Source: RFPW01 sp040401595
GTDB lineage: Bacteria > Pseudomonadota > Gammaproteobacteria > Burkholderiales > Burkholderiaceae_E
DNA length: 64,000 nt
Direction of reading: 5' to 3'
Assembly: GCA_040401595.1 (NCBI GenBank)
Contig: JBBAOE010000002.1
Span: 124,001 to 188,000 of the forward strand
Below the pieces are notes generated by a model. That model was not told where the DNA came from, searched no databases, and saw nothing but the letters and a program-made list of their open reading frames with translations. The translations under genes and the position numbers were made by a program. This document shows, in pieces, positions 34,446 to 43,300 of this stretch. How positions within the stretch are numbered: position 1 is the stretch's first letter; every line of letters begins with the position of its first letter.

Positions 34446-35474
34446 GTGGTTCAACAGGCGGTTTCGGTCGCCCAAATTGTCAAGCAACCTGCCGCTGATT
34501 CGCGGTTCATGCGATCCTTCGGTTCAATGGAACCGACAATCGATTCGCTGCTTGACGCGCCCCTCGAACATGCCGCCAGGATTCGTGCGGCTCTGGTCGC
34601 TGTGTTGCCTGGCGATCCGGCAACCCTCCTGGAGACTGCGCTCGAACGGCTGTCGACCTGGCATCACGAGGTTGAAGCCGTTGGGGAAAAAATCGAGTCG
34701 ATGATTCGCGAAATTGATGCAACGACCGAGCGGTTCGTCAGAGCCTCGATCCTCGCGCTTCGCGAAGACGGCGCGGAAGGTGCTGAGTACGGTGCGATGC
34801 TTTCGCAGGCGATGGAGCTGGCCTGGTTAGCGGGTGGCAGTGCCGGTGATGTTCCCTCCGTCACCGGGGAACGGCTTCGCCAATCCTTGCTTGACGCCCA
34901 ACGTTCGCTTGATGCGGCGGGCGACGTCGTGCGGCGTTTCCGCCACGGTGCGGATCATGCCCGGGTGCTCGCTCGTCCTGCAGTGGTCGAACCTGCGGTC
35001 CGGGACGCCTCCAAACTGCTCCTGGCGACTCGCAGGGCAGGCCGTGTTCGCAAGGTCATTTCCGAAGCTGCGCGTCGTGGTTGGATGCGCGCAATCGCTG
35101 AGGGCAGCCAGCGGGAATTGCTCCTGACCGCGCTCGTGATGATGGAGACCGGGGAAGTCACGGACCGGGAACTTGCCGAGCGCTTCGCTCGCCAGGGTCT
35201 CTTGCGGGACCGCCAGGTCGCTCGTGGTGCTGGGGGAGCCTCTCATAGTGCTCAGAGTGCCAACGGCTGGACGGCGCCGTCCGCGCCGTCGGGTAGTGCC
35301 CCGGGTGGCACGACATCCGTTGGATCGGGGCCGGGCGCATCGTCAGGCTCCTCGACGAGTTCTCCGGGGGCTGCCACTTCAACGGTGGCCGCAAAGGCTC
35401 GATCAGGCACATCAGGCACATCTGGGGTGTCTGACGCTCCGGTGCCAAGCCCCAGACTGGGTACTGTTTCATGA
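34446..35474 (+). CDS. Unknown helical protein with Ser/Gly/Thr-rich tail
   Basis: A 342-residue protein starting at GTG 34446, eight bases after the previous gene (ATG at 34509 is an alternative). Residues 25-260 are predicted by eye to be almost entirely helical, with long charged heptad-like stretches (ERLSTWHHEVEAVGEKIESM). The last 80 residues are a disordered Gly/Ser/Thr/Pro tail. No enzyme motif or membrane segment is visible. The final ATGA overlaps the ankyrin-repeat gene, so the two are translated together. I do not recognise the family. Confidence 0.6.
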   Translation: MVQQAVSVAQIVKQPAADSRFMRSFGSMEPTIDSLLDAPLEHAARIRAALVAVLPGDPATLLETALERLSTWHHEVEAVGEKIESMIREIDATTERFVRASILALREDGAEGAEYGAMLSQAMELAWLAGGSAGDVPSVTGERLRQSLLDAQRSLDAAGDVVRRFRHGADHARVLARPAVVEPAVRDASKLLLATRRAGRVRKVISEAARRGWMRAIAEGSQRELLLTALVMMETGEVTDRELAERFARQGLLRDRQVARGAGGASHSAQSANGWTAPSAPSGSAPGGTTSVGSGPGASSGSSTSSPGAATSTVAAKARSGTSGTSGVSDAPVPSPRLGTVS

Positions 35475-37228
35475 TTACCGTTCGATACGCTCGCCAGGCG
35501 CCCCGGGAAAATCCCGCGCCTAATCCACGTGCTAATGCCCGGTCAGGCAAAGCTTCCGCCCCAGGTGTGCGCGATGACGCGCCGAGTCCGATGCCTTCCG
35601 ATGCCCAGGGCGCGACGCAGGCCTTGACCTATGCCCAACCGGGTGGGGTGATCCCAGCCGGCGCATCGGACGGCGCTGCCTTTGCCGCGACTGGATGGAC
35701 GGAATCCTTGTCCGTCGACGATCCGGTGACAACGCCAACCGTTCGCCCCATGCTGGAGCCAGGGCAGTGGAAGGCGCTGGACGCCTATGCGCCAGCGGCT
35801 GTCGATGCACTCCTGGCCGTGGCTGCGCGCAGCGGCGATTCCGTCATGCTGGAGGCGGCCCGCGCGTCCGGGCTGGTCGGAGAAAGTCTCGAAGACTCCG
35901 AAACAGGGACGGCTGTGCCGCGTCGGATTCGAGCGGTCTGGCGACTGCTTTGCGCCAATCCACAGCACCGAGCGATTGCCGACGATTGGCTGGCACGCGC
36001 GCTGGTTGAATCACCCGGGGCGGTTGTCCGTCTCTTGCTTGAGGTCGGGGCATCGGACTGGACGACATTGGCTGCGGCTGTTCTCGCGGCGGGCGTCGAT
36101 CCCTGGATGCCGTTGCCGGGCGACGAAACCCGTGTCAGCTGGGGCGATCTCCCTGGGGTTGCGCTTGAGTCGCCATCGATCGTCGCGCTCGCCTTGGCTC
36201 GCGGCCCAGAACTACTCGACCGTCCGGACGGTCCTTCGGCATTGCGGGCGCTGGCCCCGCGCGCTCGGGCCGGAGTTCCGATGGTCGGACTGTTGCATGA
36301 CCTCGGGCACCGCGATCAGCACGGCCGGGCCGTTGATTTTTTCGAGGCGATCGTCGCCTCTTATGAGCGCCGGCCGATGCCCGAGAGTGAATTGGTATTT
36401 GCACTCGGTTTGGCGAATCCGACGGCTCCACCCGAGCAGGACGATCTGCTTGCCGAGGCCACGGCTGCAGCCTCGGCACGCGAAGTCGCGACTGCGGCCA
36501 GTCAATCCCGAGGCACGACCCAATCCCCGCGGGTGATTCCGCCGTACGGGTCGATCGACGTTTCGGCGGGACAGCACTCCAAAGTCCAGACCCCGATCGA
36601 AAGCAGTCTTGCTGCGGCGCTGCGGGCCGGCATGGAGCCAGTGGCTGCGCGGATTGCCGTCCGAGCCGGGGCCCTGCTGGCCAGTTTGATTCGCGATCCA
36701 GCCGAACTCGCTGGCGTGAGCCCTGTCGCGGCGCTCGATCGTCCGGAAACCATTGATTCTTTGAAGCGCCAGCGCTGGCTGCTGATCACCCGGCTGGCAG
36801 CGCTAGCAGGACCTGCCGCGCGTCCCGATCCAGAACTCGATCGGCATGACCGCGCCCGGCTGATTCCCTGGCCGCTGGCCAGTGTTCTGGCGGCGGGTGC
36901 GCCAGCCCGAAGCACGCGGGCTGAGTCTCAGTCCGACGATCGGCGTGCGGCGGCCGGGCTTCGTGCCATTGCCGGTTCTGGACTGGACATCAATGCCATC
37001 GATTCCATGGGACGCAGCGCACTCTTGCTCGCCTGTCGTCGCCCCGATCGGGCCGAGACCGTTCGCACCTTGCTCGAACTCGGTGCAAATCCCAACCATG
37101 TCGATGCCCGCGGGCAGGATGCATCGACCTATGCGCGTCACGGCGGGAACGTGCAGGTCATCGCGGCTGTGCGCAATGCGCAGGCACGGACCGTTCTGGA
37201 ACGTTTGCGTGGTCCGGAGTTTGAGTAG
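35471..37228 (+). CDS. Large unknown protein with C-terminal ankyrin repeats
   Basis: A 585-residue protein. It begins with a proline/alanine-rich disordered head, continues with an alanine-rich helical-repeat middle (LLAVAARSGDSVMLEAARAS; VALALARGPELLDRPDGPSA) that itself looks like degenerate ankyrin-type hairpins, and ends with two better repeats: SGLDINAIDSMGRSALLLAC and LLELGANPNHVDARGQDAST. Ankyrin arrays bind other proteins, so this may be a scaffold for the locus. No signal peptide or transmembrane segment is present. It closes the rightward arm and is convergent with the DUF1445 gene 17 bases away. Confidence 0.7.
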   Translation: MITVRYARQAPRENPAPNPRANARSGKASAPGVRDDAPSPMPSDAQGATQALTYAQPGGVIPAGASDGAAFAATGWTESLSVDDPVTTPTVRPMLEPGQWKALDAYAPAAVDALLAVAARSGDSVMLEAARASGLVGESLEDSETGTAVPRRIRAVWRLLCANPQHRAIADDWLARALVESPGAVVRLLLEVGASDWTTLAAAVLAAGVDPWMPLPGDETRVSWGDLPGVALESPSIVALALARGPELLDRPDGPSALRALAPRARAGVPMVGLLHDLGHRDQHGRAVDFFEAIVASYERRPMPESELVFALGLANPTAPPEQDDLLAEATAAASAREVATAASQSRGTTQSPRVIPPYGSIDVSAGQHSKVQTPIESSLAAALRAGMEPVAARIAVRAGALLASLIRDPAELAGVSPVAALDRPETIDSLKRQRWLLITRLAALAGPAARPDPELDRHDRARLIPWPLASVLAAGAPARSTRAESQSDDRRAAAGLRAIAGSGLDINAIDSMGRSALLLACRRPDRAETVRTLLELGANPNHVDARGQDASTYARHGGNVQVIAAVRNAQARTVLERLRGPEFE

Positions 37229-37245
37229 TAGTGCGCCCCTCTCGC

Positions 37246-38034
37246 TTAGAAGCTCGCAAGGGTCTGATTGCTCAGGTCCGTAATGAGCATGGCGCCGGGT
37301 GCATGGGTGATCGAGAACGGAATTCGGGCTGCTTGCACAACCGCCTGGGGCGTCACACCGCAGGCCCAGAACACGGGTAGTTCGTCGTCCCGCACCTCGA
37401 CCGCGTCGCCGTAATCCGGCCTGGACAGGTCATGGATGCCAATCAAGCGGGGATCACCTATATGCACCGGTGCGCCATGAACGGACGGAAAGCGGGAAGT
37501 GATCTGAATGGCACGAATGGCGTCGGCTGCACGCAGAGGACGCATGGAAACGACCAGAGGCCCATGAAAGCGACCGGCGGATATGGTGGGAAGGTTCGTT
37601 CTGAACATCGCCACATTTCTACCCTGTTCAATATGACGCAGCCCAATGTTGGCCTCGAGCAGGGCGAATTCGAATGAAAACGAGCAACCAATCACGAAAC
37701 TGACGAGGTCGTCGCGCCAGACATGGGCGACGTCGCTGGGTTCCTCGACGATCTCACCGTGCTGCCAGACCCGGTATCGGGTCAGATCATGACGGATATC
37801 GATGTCTTCACCCAGATTTGAGAAACCCGTTTCGCCGGGCCCAGAAACCCCGAGCAATGGACAGGGTTTGGGGTTGCGCTGACAGAACAGTAAAAAATCC
37901 TGGGCGTACTCGGCGGGCAGGACGACGAGATTGCCTTGAACCCGGTTGGGCGCAAGCCCCGAGGTATGGCCGCTCACGGCGCCGCTGCGAATTTGCGCAC
38001 GCAATTCGCGGGCGGATATCTGAAGGTTTTGCAT
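37246..38034 (-). CDS. DUF1445 / YcsI family putative hydro-lyase (D-glutamate cyclase-like)
   Basis: A 262-residue protein with family hallmarks: LRAQIRSGAVSGHTSGLAPN at the N-terminus, NLVVLPAEYAQDFLLFCQRN, FVIGCSFSFEFALL in the middle and FWACGVTPQAVVQAARIPFS near the end. Relatives include mammalian D-glutamate cyclase and bacterial YcsI; the bacterial role is mostly unproven. It lies 36 bases after the sensor-kinase gene on the same strand and may be part of that operon. Confidence 0.88.
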   Translation of the reverse strand: MQNLQISARELRAQIRSGAVSGHTSGLAPNRVQGNLVVLPAEYAQDFLLFCQRNPKPCPLLGVSGPGETGFSNLGEDIDIRHDLTRYRVWQHGEIVEEPSDVAHVWRDDLVSFVIGCSFSFEFALLEANIGLRHIEQGRNVAMFRTNLPTISAGRFHGPLVVSMRPLRAADAIRAIQITSRFPSVHGAPVHIGDPRLIGIHDLSRPDYGDAVEVRDDELPVFWACGVTPQAVVQAARIPFSITHAPGAMLITDLSNQTLASF

Positions 38035-38070
38035 GAAGAACCTCGGGCCTGGAGTGGGGCTGCACCGCGA

Positions 38071-39612
38071 TCAAGCGCGCGGCACTGCCGGATCGAACGA
38101 GACCGCGAACCGGGAACCTGGCCAGCGGCTGTCTGTGGAATGTGGATTGGAACATACGCTGACCGTGGCGCCATGCTGTGCCGCGATTTCGCGAACAATA
38201 GCCAATCCGAGACCGCTGCCGTTCTGCGTGTTGCCCAGGACCCGATAGAAGCGTTCAAAAACAAGCATCTGTTCGGCGGGCGATATGCCTGGGCCGGTAT
38301 CTTCCACTTCGAGAACCAGTCGATTGCCCTGGCGGCGCACGCGAACGGTGACGGATCCGCGCTCGGGCGTGTAGCGAAGAGCGTTATCGACGATGTTGTT
38401 CACCAGTTCGGTGAGCAAGACGGGTTGGCCGCGTAACCCGGTCTCTTCTGCTTCAGCTTCAAAGCCGAGGTCAATGTTGCGGGTCAGCGCCTGGGGGACC
38501 CAGTCTGCAACCGCATGCCGGACGAGGCTGGTCAGATTCAGCGTCTCGAACGCTACCGGATTGCCGGCGTTTTCTGTTCTCGCGAGCATCAGGAGCTGAT
38601 TGATCAGGTGAGCCGATCGTTGGGAACTGAGCGCAAGCTGTTCGAGAGATCGCCGCAACTGCAATGGATCGGTCTCGCGCATGGCCAGTTCAGCCTGAAC
38701 CTGTAGCCCCGCCAGCGGGGTTTTCATCTGATGGGCCGCATCGGCGATGAAGCGACGTTGAGCCTGAAGATTTGCCCCGATTCGCTTGAGAAGACCGTTG
38801 AATGCGTCGACCAGAGGGGTGATTTCATCTGGCATGCCCTTCGCGTCGATCGAACTGAGATCGTCGCTTGAACGCTCATGAATCTTCTGTTGCAGGGCTT
38901 TTAGGGGCGCGATACCGCGCGACAGTCCAAACCAGACCAGGGTGACAGCGATTGGGAGGATTAAAAATTGTGGAAAGATCACACCTTTAACGATCTCGTT
39001 GGTCAGTTGGTTTCTTTTGCTCAGCGTTTCCGCCACTTGAACCCAAATGGTTTGGGGGGCGATTCCGTTAGAAAGAACGACCCAGGTATAGGCTTGCCGG
39101 ATCTCTTCCCCGTGCCACTGGGTGGTGCGCAAGCCGATCACGCCGGGTTGCAGCGCGTCGGTCGGGGAGGGTTGCGGGAGGTCGGGTTCTCCAGACAACA
39201 GGATCGGTGCAGCACCTGGCGTCGGGGGCAGCGCCTGGACCTGGAACCAGATCTGGTCGGCGCGATCGGCTTGGATGGGGGCCCGGAGGCTCGTTGGCAC
39301 GTTGGCGCGAACCCCGCCGTCGGCCACCTGAAGATGCTGCGAAAGCGCCCTGACCCGATCGGCGAGGGCCTGATCAAAGGGTGTGTCTGCCAGCGAGCGG
39401 GCTACCAGAAACGTCACTCCAATCGAGACGGGCCACAGGATCAGGAGCGGCACCAACATGAAGTCAAGAATTTCACTAAAAAGTGATCTCTCCCCAGTTC
39501 GCAATGATTCGGTAGGGGCCTTGCCCGCCAAGTCCCTCAGGAAGTCTGGCAGGCAGTCCGTCAGAGGCAAGACCGAGCGCCGGCGCGCAGGCTGTTCAGT
39601 GAGCGGTTGCAT
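38071..39612 (-). CDS. TctE-type sensor histidine kinase
   Basis: A 513-residue membrane kinase. A first transmembrane helix (MLVPLLILWPVSIGVTFLVA) and a periplasmic domain of the TctE/2CSK_N type are followed by a second helix (FLILPIAVTLVWFGL), a HAMP-like linker, the H-box FIADAAHQMKTPLAGLQVQA, N-box NNIVDNALRYTPERG, and G-boxes DTGPGISPAE and GSGLGLAIVREIAAQHG. ATG at 39612 overlaps the regulator stop by 15-17 bases; longer readings up to 40023 are shadows of the regulator gene. TctE kinases often sense tricarboxylates or related organic acids. Confidence 0.92.
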   Translation of the reverse strand: MQPLTEQPARRRSVLPLTDCLPDFLRDLAGKAPTESLRTGERSLFSEILDFMLVPLLILWPVSIGVTFLVARSLADTPFDQALADRVRALSQHLQVADGGVRANVPTSLRAPIQADRADQIWFQVQALPPTPGAAPILLSGEPDLPQPSPTDALQPGVIGLRTTQWHGEEIRQAYTWVVLSNGIAPQTIWVQVAETLSKRNQLTNEIVKGVIFPQFLILPIAVTLVWFGLSRGIAPLKALQQKIHERSSDDLSSIDAKGMPDEITPLVDAFNGLLKRIGANLQAQRRFIADAAHQMKTPLAGLQVQAELAMRETDPLQLRRSLEQLALSSQRSAHLINQLLMLARTENAGNPVAFETLNLTSLVRHAVADWVPQALTRNIDLGFEAEAEETGLRGQPVLLTELVNNIVDNALRYTPERGSVTVRVRRQGNRLVLEVEDTGPGISPAEQMLVFERFYRVLGNTQNGSGLGLAIVREIAAQHGATVSVCSNPHSTDSRWPGSRFAVSFDPAVPRA

Positions 39613-40300
39613 CCGAAGGTGTCCGCACAGACTCAGTGACCCGTTCGAGGCAATAGCCCAAGCCCCGCACGGTTGCGATTCGCACCCCGGAAGGTTCGAG
39701 TTTTCTGCGCAGTCGGTGGACATAAACTTCAACCGCATTGTGGCTGACCTCGGCGCCCCATTCGCAGAGATGCTCGACGATTTGTTCCTTGCTGACCAGT
39801 CGACCGGTGCGTTGCAACAGGATTTCAAGCAAGCCGGTTTCGCGCGCTGATAGCTCGATGGGCAGGCCAGCCAGAGAGGCGATTCGGCCCACTTGATCAT
39901 AAGAAAGCAGACCGTACTCGACCGTTGCCGAAGCGCCCCCCATCCCTCGGCGCACCAGGGCCCGGATACGGGCTTCCAGTTCCGAGAGTGCGAATGGCTT
40001 GGCCATAAAGTCGTCCGCGCCACAGTCCAGGCCGCGCACGCGTTGTTCCACCGAATCGGCTGCGGTCAGAATCAGGACTGGAGCCCGGGACTTTCGAGCC
40101 CGCAGGCGACGCAGAATGTCCATTCCCGACAAACCCGGAAGCCCGAGATCCAGGATGATCAGATCGTAGTCCTGCGCGATCAGCGCGGCGTCCGCCTGCT
40201 CGCCATGCCCGACGCAATCGACCGCGTACCCGGTGTGGCGCAGCGAGCGGGAAAGCCCGTCGGCGAGCACGCCATCGTCTTCAGCGATCAGAATCCTCAT
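39596..40300 (-). CDS. OmpR-family response regulator (TctD-like)
   Basis: A 234-residue regulator: receiver domain with acidic pair at D8-D9, phosphoacceptor D51 (IILDLGLPGLSG), T79-region ILTAADS and K101 (MAKPFALSELEARI), then a winged-helix DNA-binding domain (VSKEQIVEHLCEWGAEVSHN AVEVYVHRLRRKL region). It overlaps the kinase gene, making a cognate pair, and its ATG overlaps the pyrF stop (ATGA). Target genes are unknown; see the repeats upstream of pyrF. Confidence 0.94.
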   Translation of the reverse strand: MRILIAEDDGVLADGLSRSLRHTGYAVDCVGHGEQADAALIAQDYDLIILDLGLPGLSGMDILRRLRARKSRAPVLILTAADSVEQRVRGLDCGADDFMAKPFALSELEARIRALVRRGMGGASATVEYGLLSYDQVGRIASLAGLPIELSARETGLLEILLQRTGRLVSKEQIVEHLCEWGAEVSHNAVEVYVHRLRRKLEPSGVRIATVRGLGYCLERVTESVRTPSDATAH

Positions 40301-41217
40301 GCCAGGTTCTGGCGGATGATCGCTTTGCGGATGTCATCGCGGGTCGCGATCGCCGCTGCTCGGGCAGCCTGTCCAAACTCCTCGCCGGCTCCGGCATACA
40401 GAATGGCGCGCGATGAATTGATGATGCTAGCCCTAGGACCTGCTGCGCCTAGGGTCGCGTCGAGATCGCCGCCCTGAGCTCCGATGCCCGGGATCAGCAG
40501 CGGCATGTCCGGACCCACGATGGCGCGGACTCGGCCGATCTCGGCTGGGAATGTCGCGCCCACGACGAGACCGATCCGCCCTGGGGCATACCAGCCACCG
40601 CGATTCTGTGGGGTCGCGGCCTTCGCAGCAACATGCTCGAATAGCGGACGGCCCTCGATCTCGAGGGCCTGAAGATCCGAGCCGCCGGGGTTTGAGGTGC
40701 GGCATAGCAGGAACAGCCCCCGCTCCGGCCATTCGAGCCAGGGTGCGATCGAGTCACTTCCCATATAGGGGCTCAGGGTGACGGCATCGGCCTGGTAGCG
40801 CTCAAACGCCTCCTGGGCATACATGGCTGCAGTCGGGCCAATGTCGCCCCGTTTCGCGTCCAGAATGACCGGAACCTGGGGATGCGCCCGATGAATATGG
40901 GCAATGAGCGCTTCAAGTTGTTCTTCCGCGCGCTGCGCAGCGAAATAGGCGATCTGGGGCTTGAACGCGCAGACCAGATCGGCAGTGGCATCGACGATGG
41001 TGCGACAGAATTCAAATACCGCGTCGTGCCTGCCCCGCAGATGTCGTGGCAGGCGTGCGGGGTCCGGGTCCAGTCCGACGCATAACAGGGAGTCCTGTTC
41101 GCGCATGAGCCTCTGAAGCGAGGTCGAGAAACCGGCGGCCAGGGCTCCGCCAGCGGCCTGGGGGGGCATCGAGGTGCCAGTTGCCGAGACCTGAACGGGT
41201 CGATGTGGGTGATCCAT
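40297..41217 (-). CDS. pyrF: Orotidine-5'-phosphate decarboxylase
   Basis: Last step of UMP synthesis: decarboxylation of OMP. The 306-residue protein is the long (type 2) form found in many beta-proteobacteria and actinobacteria, with SLLCVGLDPDPARLP near the start, the catalytic VILDAKRGDIGPTAAMYA, and PLLIPGIGAQGGDLDATLG near the end. ATG at 41217 is used; an earlier in-frame codon at 41259 is not needed. The stop overlaps the response-regulator start, which is an unusual pairing. Confidence 0.93.
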   Translation of the reverse strand: MDHPHRPVQVSATGTSMPPQAAGGALAAGFSTSLQRLMREQDSLLCVGLDPDPARLPRHLRGRHDAVFEFCRTIVDATADLVCAFKPQIAYFAAQRAEEQLEALIAHIHRAHPQVPVILDAKRGDIGPTAAMYAQEAFERYQADAVTLSPYMGSDSIAPWLEWPERGLFLLCRTSNPGGSDLQALEIEGRPLFEHVAAKAATPQNRGGWYAPGRIGLVVGATFPAEIGRVRAIVGPDMPLLIPGIGAQGGDLDATLGAAGPRASIINSSRAILYAGAGEEFGQAARAAAIATRDDIRKAIIRQNLA

Positions 41218-41439
41218 GGTGCTTGCGGTGATTCGCCGCCTCGGTTTGGGCTTGCGCAACCTTATACCAGCGCAACTCGTCTGGAACGAAGCGGGCTTGG
41301 ATCTGCTGCTGCTTCTTGCAAGTCTCAGGCTTACCGCAGGCTCATCTCAGACTTGCATCGACCGAGTATTGGGTTCACCTCAGCCTTGCATCCGACAAGT
41401 AGCCGGCGAGTAGCGGGACGGTAGTGGGATGGTTGAGAC
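41218..41439 (-). promoter_or_regulatory. Upstream region of pyrF with phased repeats
   Basis: No gene is visible here. Three copies of a CTCAGNCTTNC-type motif start at 41323, 41345 and 41378, that is 22 and 33 bases apart, both multiples of 11. The two downstream copies agree over about 20 bases. In addition TGCAAGTCT (41317-41325) and AGACTTGCA (41349-41357) form a perfect 9-bp inverted repeat. Helical phasing suggests binding sites on one DNA face, perhaps for the regulator encoded in this operon. Confidence 0.45.
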
Positions 41440-41478
41440 AAAAAAATCCACCTGCGGGCGCAATGACCAGCAGGTGGA
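41440..41478 (-). terminator. Intrinsic terminator of groESL
   Basis: A perfect 9-bp stem TCCACCTGC (41447-41455) and GCAGGTGGA (41470-41478) with a 14-base loop is followed on the minus strand by seven T. It is about 100 bases beyond the groEL stop. Confidence 0.9.
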
Positions 41479-41578
41479 TCCGGGTGGGCCGACCGGACGC
41501 GAGTCCGGTTGCCCGATTGGCAGACTCAGAGCTTCGGTGCTTTGTGGGCACTGAAACCCTGAGTGGGATGCCTGGGTA

Positions 41579-43237
41579 TTACATATCCATGCCGCCCATG
41601 CCGCCCATGCCACCCATACCGCCCATGCCGCCGCCCATGCCGCCGCCGCTGCCTGGCTTGTCTTCGACCAGCTCAGCGATCATGGCATCGGTGGTGAGCA
41701 TCAGGCTTGCGACCGAAGCCGCGTTGAGCAGTGCCGTGCGGGTGACCTTGGTCGGGTCGACCACGCCCATCTCGACCATGTCACCGTACTCGCCCGTCTG
41801 TGCGTTGTAACCGGTGTTGCCGGTGGCATTGAGCACGGCGTTCACGACAACGCTTGGCTCGTCGCCGGCGTTGGCGACGATCTGGCGCAGTGGCTCTTCG
41901 ACCGCACGCATCACGATCTTGATGCCAGCTTCCTGGTCAGGGTTGTCACCCTTGACATGGATGGCCGAACGGGCGCGCAGGAGTGCCACGCCGCCACCAG
42001 CCACGATGCCCTCTTCGACAGCGGCACGGGTTGCGTGCAGTGCGTCTTCGACACGGGCCTTTTTCTCTTTCATTTCGACTTCGGTGGCAGCACCGACGCG
42101 GATGACGGCAACACCGCCGGCCAGCTTGGCCACGCGCTCTTGCAGCTTCTCACGGTCGTAGTCCGAGGTCGCCTCTTCGATCTGGGCACGGATCGATTTG
42201 ACGCGCGCTTCAATGGTCTTGGCTTCGCCAGCGCCATCGATGATCGTGGTGTTTTCCTTGCCGACTTCGATCCGCTTGGCACGGCCCAGGTCTTGCAGGG
42301 TGGCCTTCTCGAGCGTCATGCCGGTCTCTTCCGAGATCACGGTGCCGCCGGTCAGGATGGCCATGTCTTCGAGCATCGCTTTGCGACGATCGCCGAAGCC
42401 GGGGGCCTTGACAGCTACGGTCTTCAGGATGCCACGGATGTTGTTAACAACCAGGGTTGCCAGTGCCTCGCCTTCAACTTCTTCGGCGATGATGAGCAGG
42501 GGACGACCCGCTTTGGCGACCTGCTCGAGTACGGGCAGCAGTTCGCGGATGTTGGAGACCTTCTTGTCGTGCAGCAGCACAAACGGGTCATCCATGATCG
42601 CGATTTGCTTGTCGGGGTTGTTGATGAAGTAGGGCGACAGGTAGCCGCGGTCAAACTGCATGCCCTCGACAACGTCGAGTTCATTGTTCAGTGACTTGCC
42701 GTCTTCCACCGTGATCACGCCTTCCTTGCCAACCTTCTCCATGGCTTCGGAAATCAGCTGACCAATTTCATGGTCTGCGTTGGCCGAGATCGCGCCGACC
42801 TGAGCGATTTCTTTCGAGGTCGTGCAGGGCTTGCTGATGTTCTTGAGCTCGTCCACGAGAGCGTGCACGGCGCGATCGATACCGCGCTTCAGGTCCATCG
42901 GGTTCATGCCAGCCGCCACGAACTTCATGCCTTCGCGAACGATGGCCTGGGCGAGAACGGTTGCAGTCGTGGTGCCATCGCCAGCGTTGTCGCTGGTCTT
43001 GGAAGCCACTTCCTTGACCATTTGCGCGCCCATGTTCATGAACTTGTCTTTGAGTTCAATCTCTTTGGCCACCGAGACGCCGTCCTTGGTGACAGTCGGC
43101 GCGCCAAACGAACGCTCGAGGATAACGTTACGGCCTTTGGGCCCGAGGGTGACTTTAACGGCATTGGCGAGGATGTTCACACCTTCGACCATGCGGTGAC
43201 GGGCGTCTTCCCCGAAAAATACTTGCTTTGCAGCCAT
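41579..43237 (-). CDS. groEL: Chaperonin GroEL (Hsp60)
   Basis: A 552-residue chaperonin that folds proteins in an ATP-driven double ring with GroES. It starts AAKQVFFGEDARHRMVEGVN and has GPKGRNVILERSFGAPTVTKDG and the ATP-binding DGTTTATVLAQ, and ends in the typical Gly-Gly-Met tail. AGGAG precedes the ATG. It is 63 bases after groES under the same CIRCE-controlled promoter. Confidence 0.98.
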   Translation of the reverse strand: MAAKQVFFGEDARHRMVEGVNILANAVKVTLGPKGRNVILERSFGAPTVTKDGVSVAKEIELKDKFMNMGAQMVKEVASKTSDNAGDGTTTATVLAQAIVREGMKFVAAGMNPMDLKRGIDRAVHALVDELKNISKPCTTSKEIAQVGAISANADHEIGQLISEAMEKVGKEGVITVEDGKSLNNELDVVEGMQFDRGYLSPYFINNPDKQIAIMDDPFVLLHDKKVSNIRELLPVLEQVAKAGRPLLIIAEEVEGEALATLVVNNIRGILKTVAVKAPGFGDRRKAMLEDMAILTGGTVISEETGMTLEKATLQDLGRAKRIEVGKENTTIIDGAGEAKTIEARVKSIRAQIEEATSDYDREKLQERVAKLAGGVAVIRVGAATEVEMKEKKARVEDALHATRAAVEEGIVAGGGVALLRARSAIHVKGDNPDQEAGIKIVMRAVEEPLRQIVANAGDEPSVVVNAVLNATGNTGYNAQTGEYGDMVEMGVVDPTKVTRTALLNAASVASLMLTTDAMIAELVEDKPGSGGGMGGGMGGMGGMGGMGGMDM

Positions 43238-43300
43238 TGCTGAAAACTCCTGAAATGATTCTCAGATTGAAGAGATGGAGGGTCGAAACTCGGGATCGAG

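Noticed and set aside
39613..40023. N-terminal extension of the sensor kinase
   Set aside because: It overlaps the response regulator out of frame; ATG at 39612 gives the normal TctE start.
41579..41640. Repetitive GGM-coding stretch as a tandem repeat element
   Set aside because: It is the normal Gly-Gly-Met tail of GroEL.
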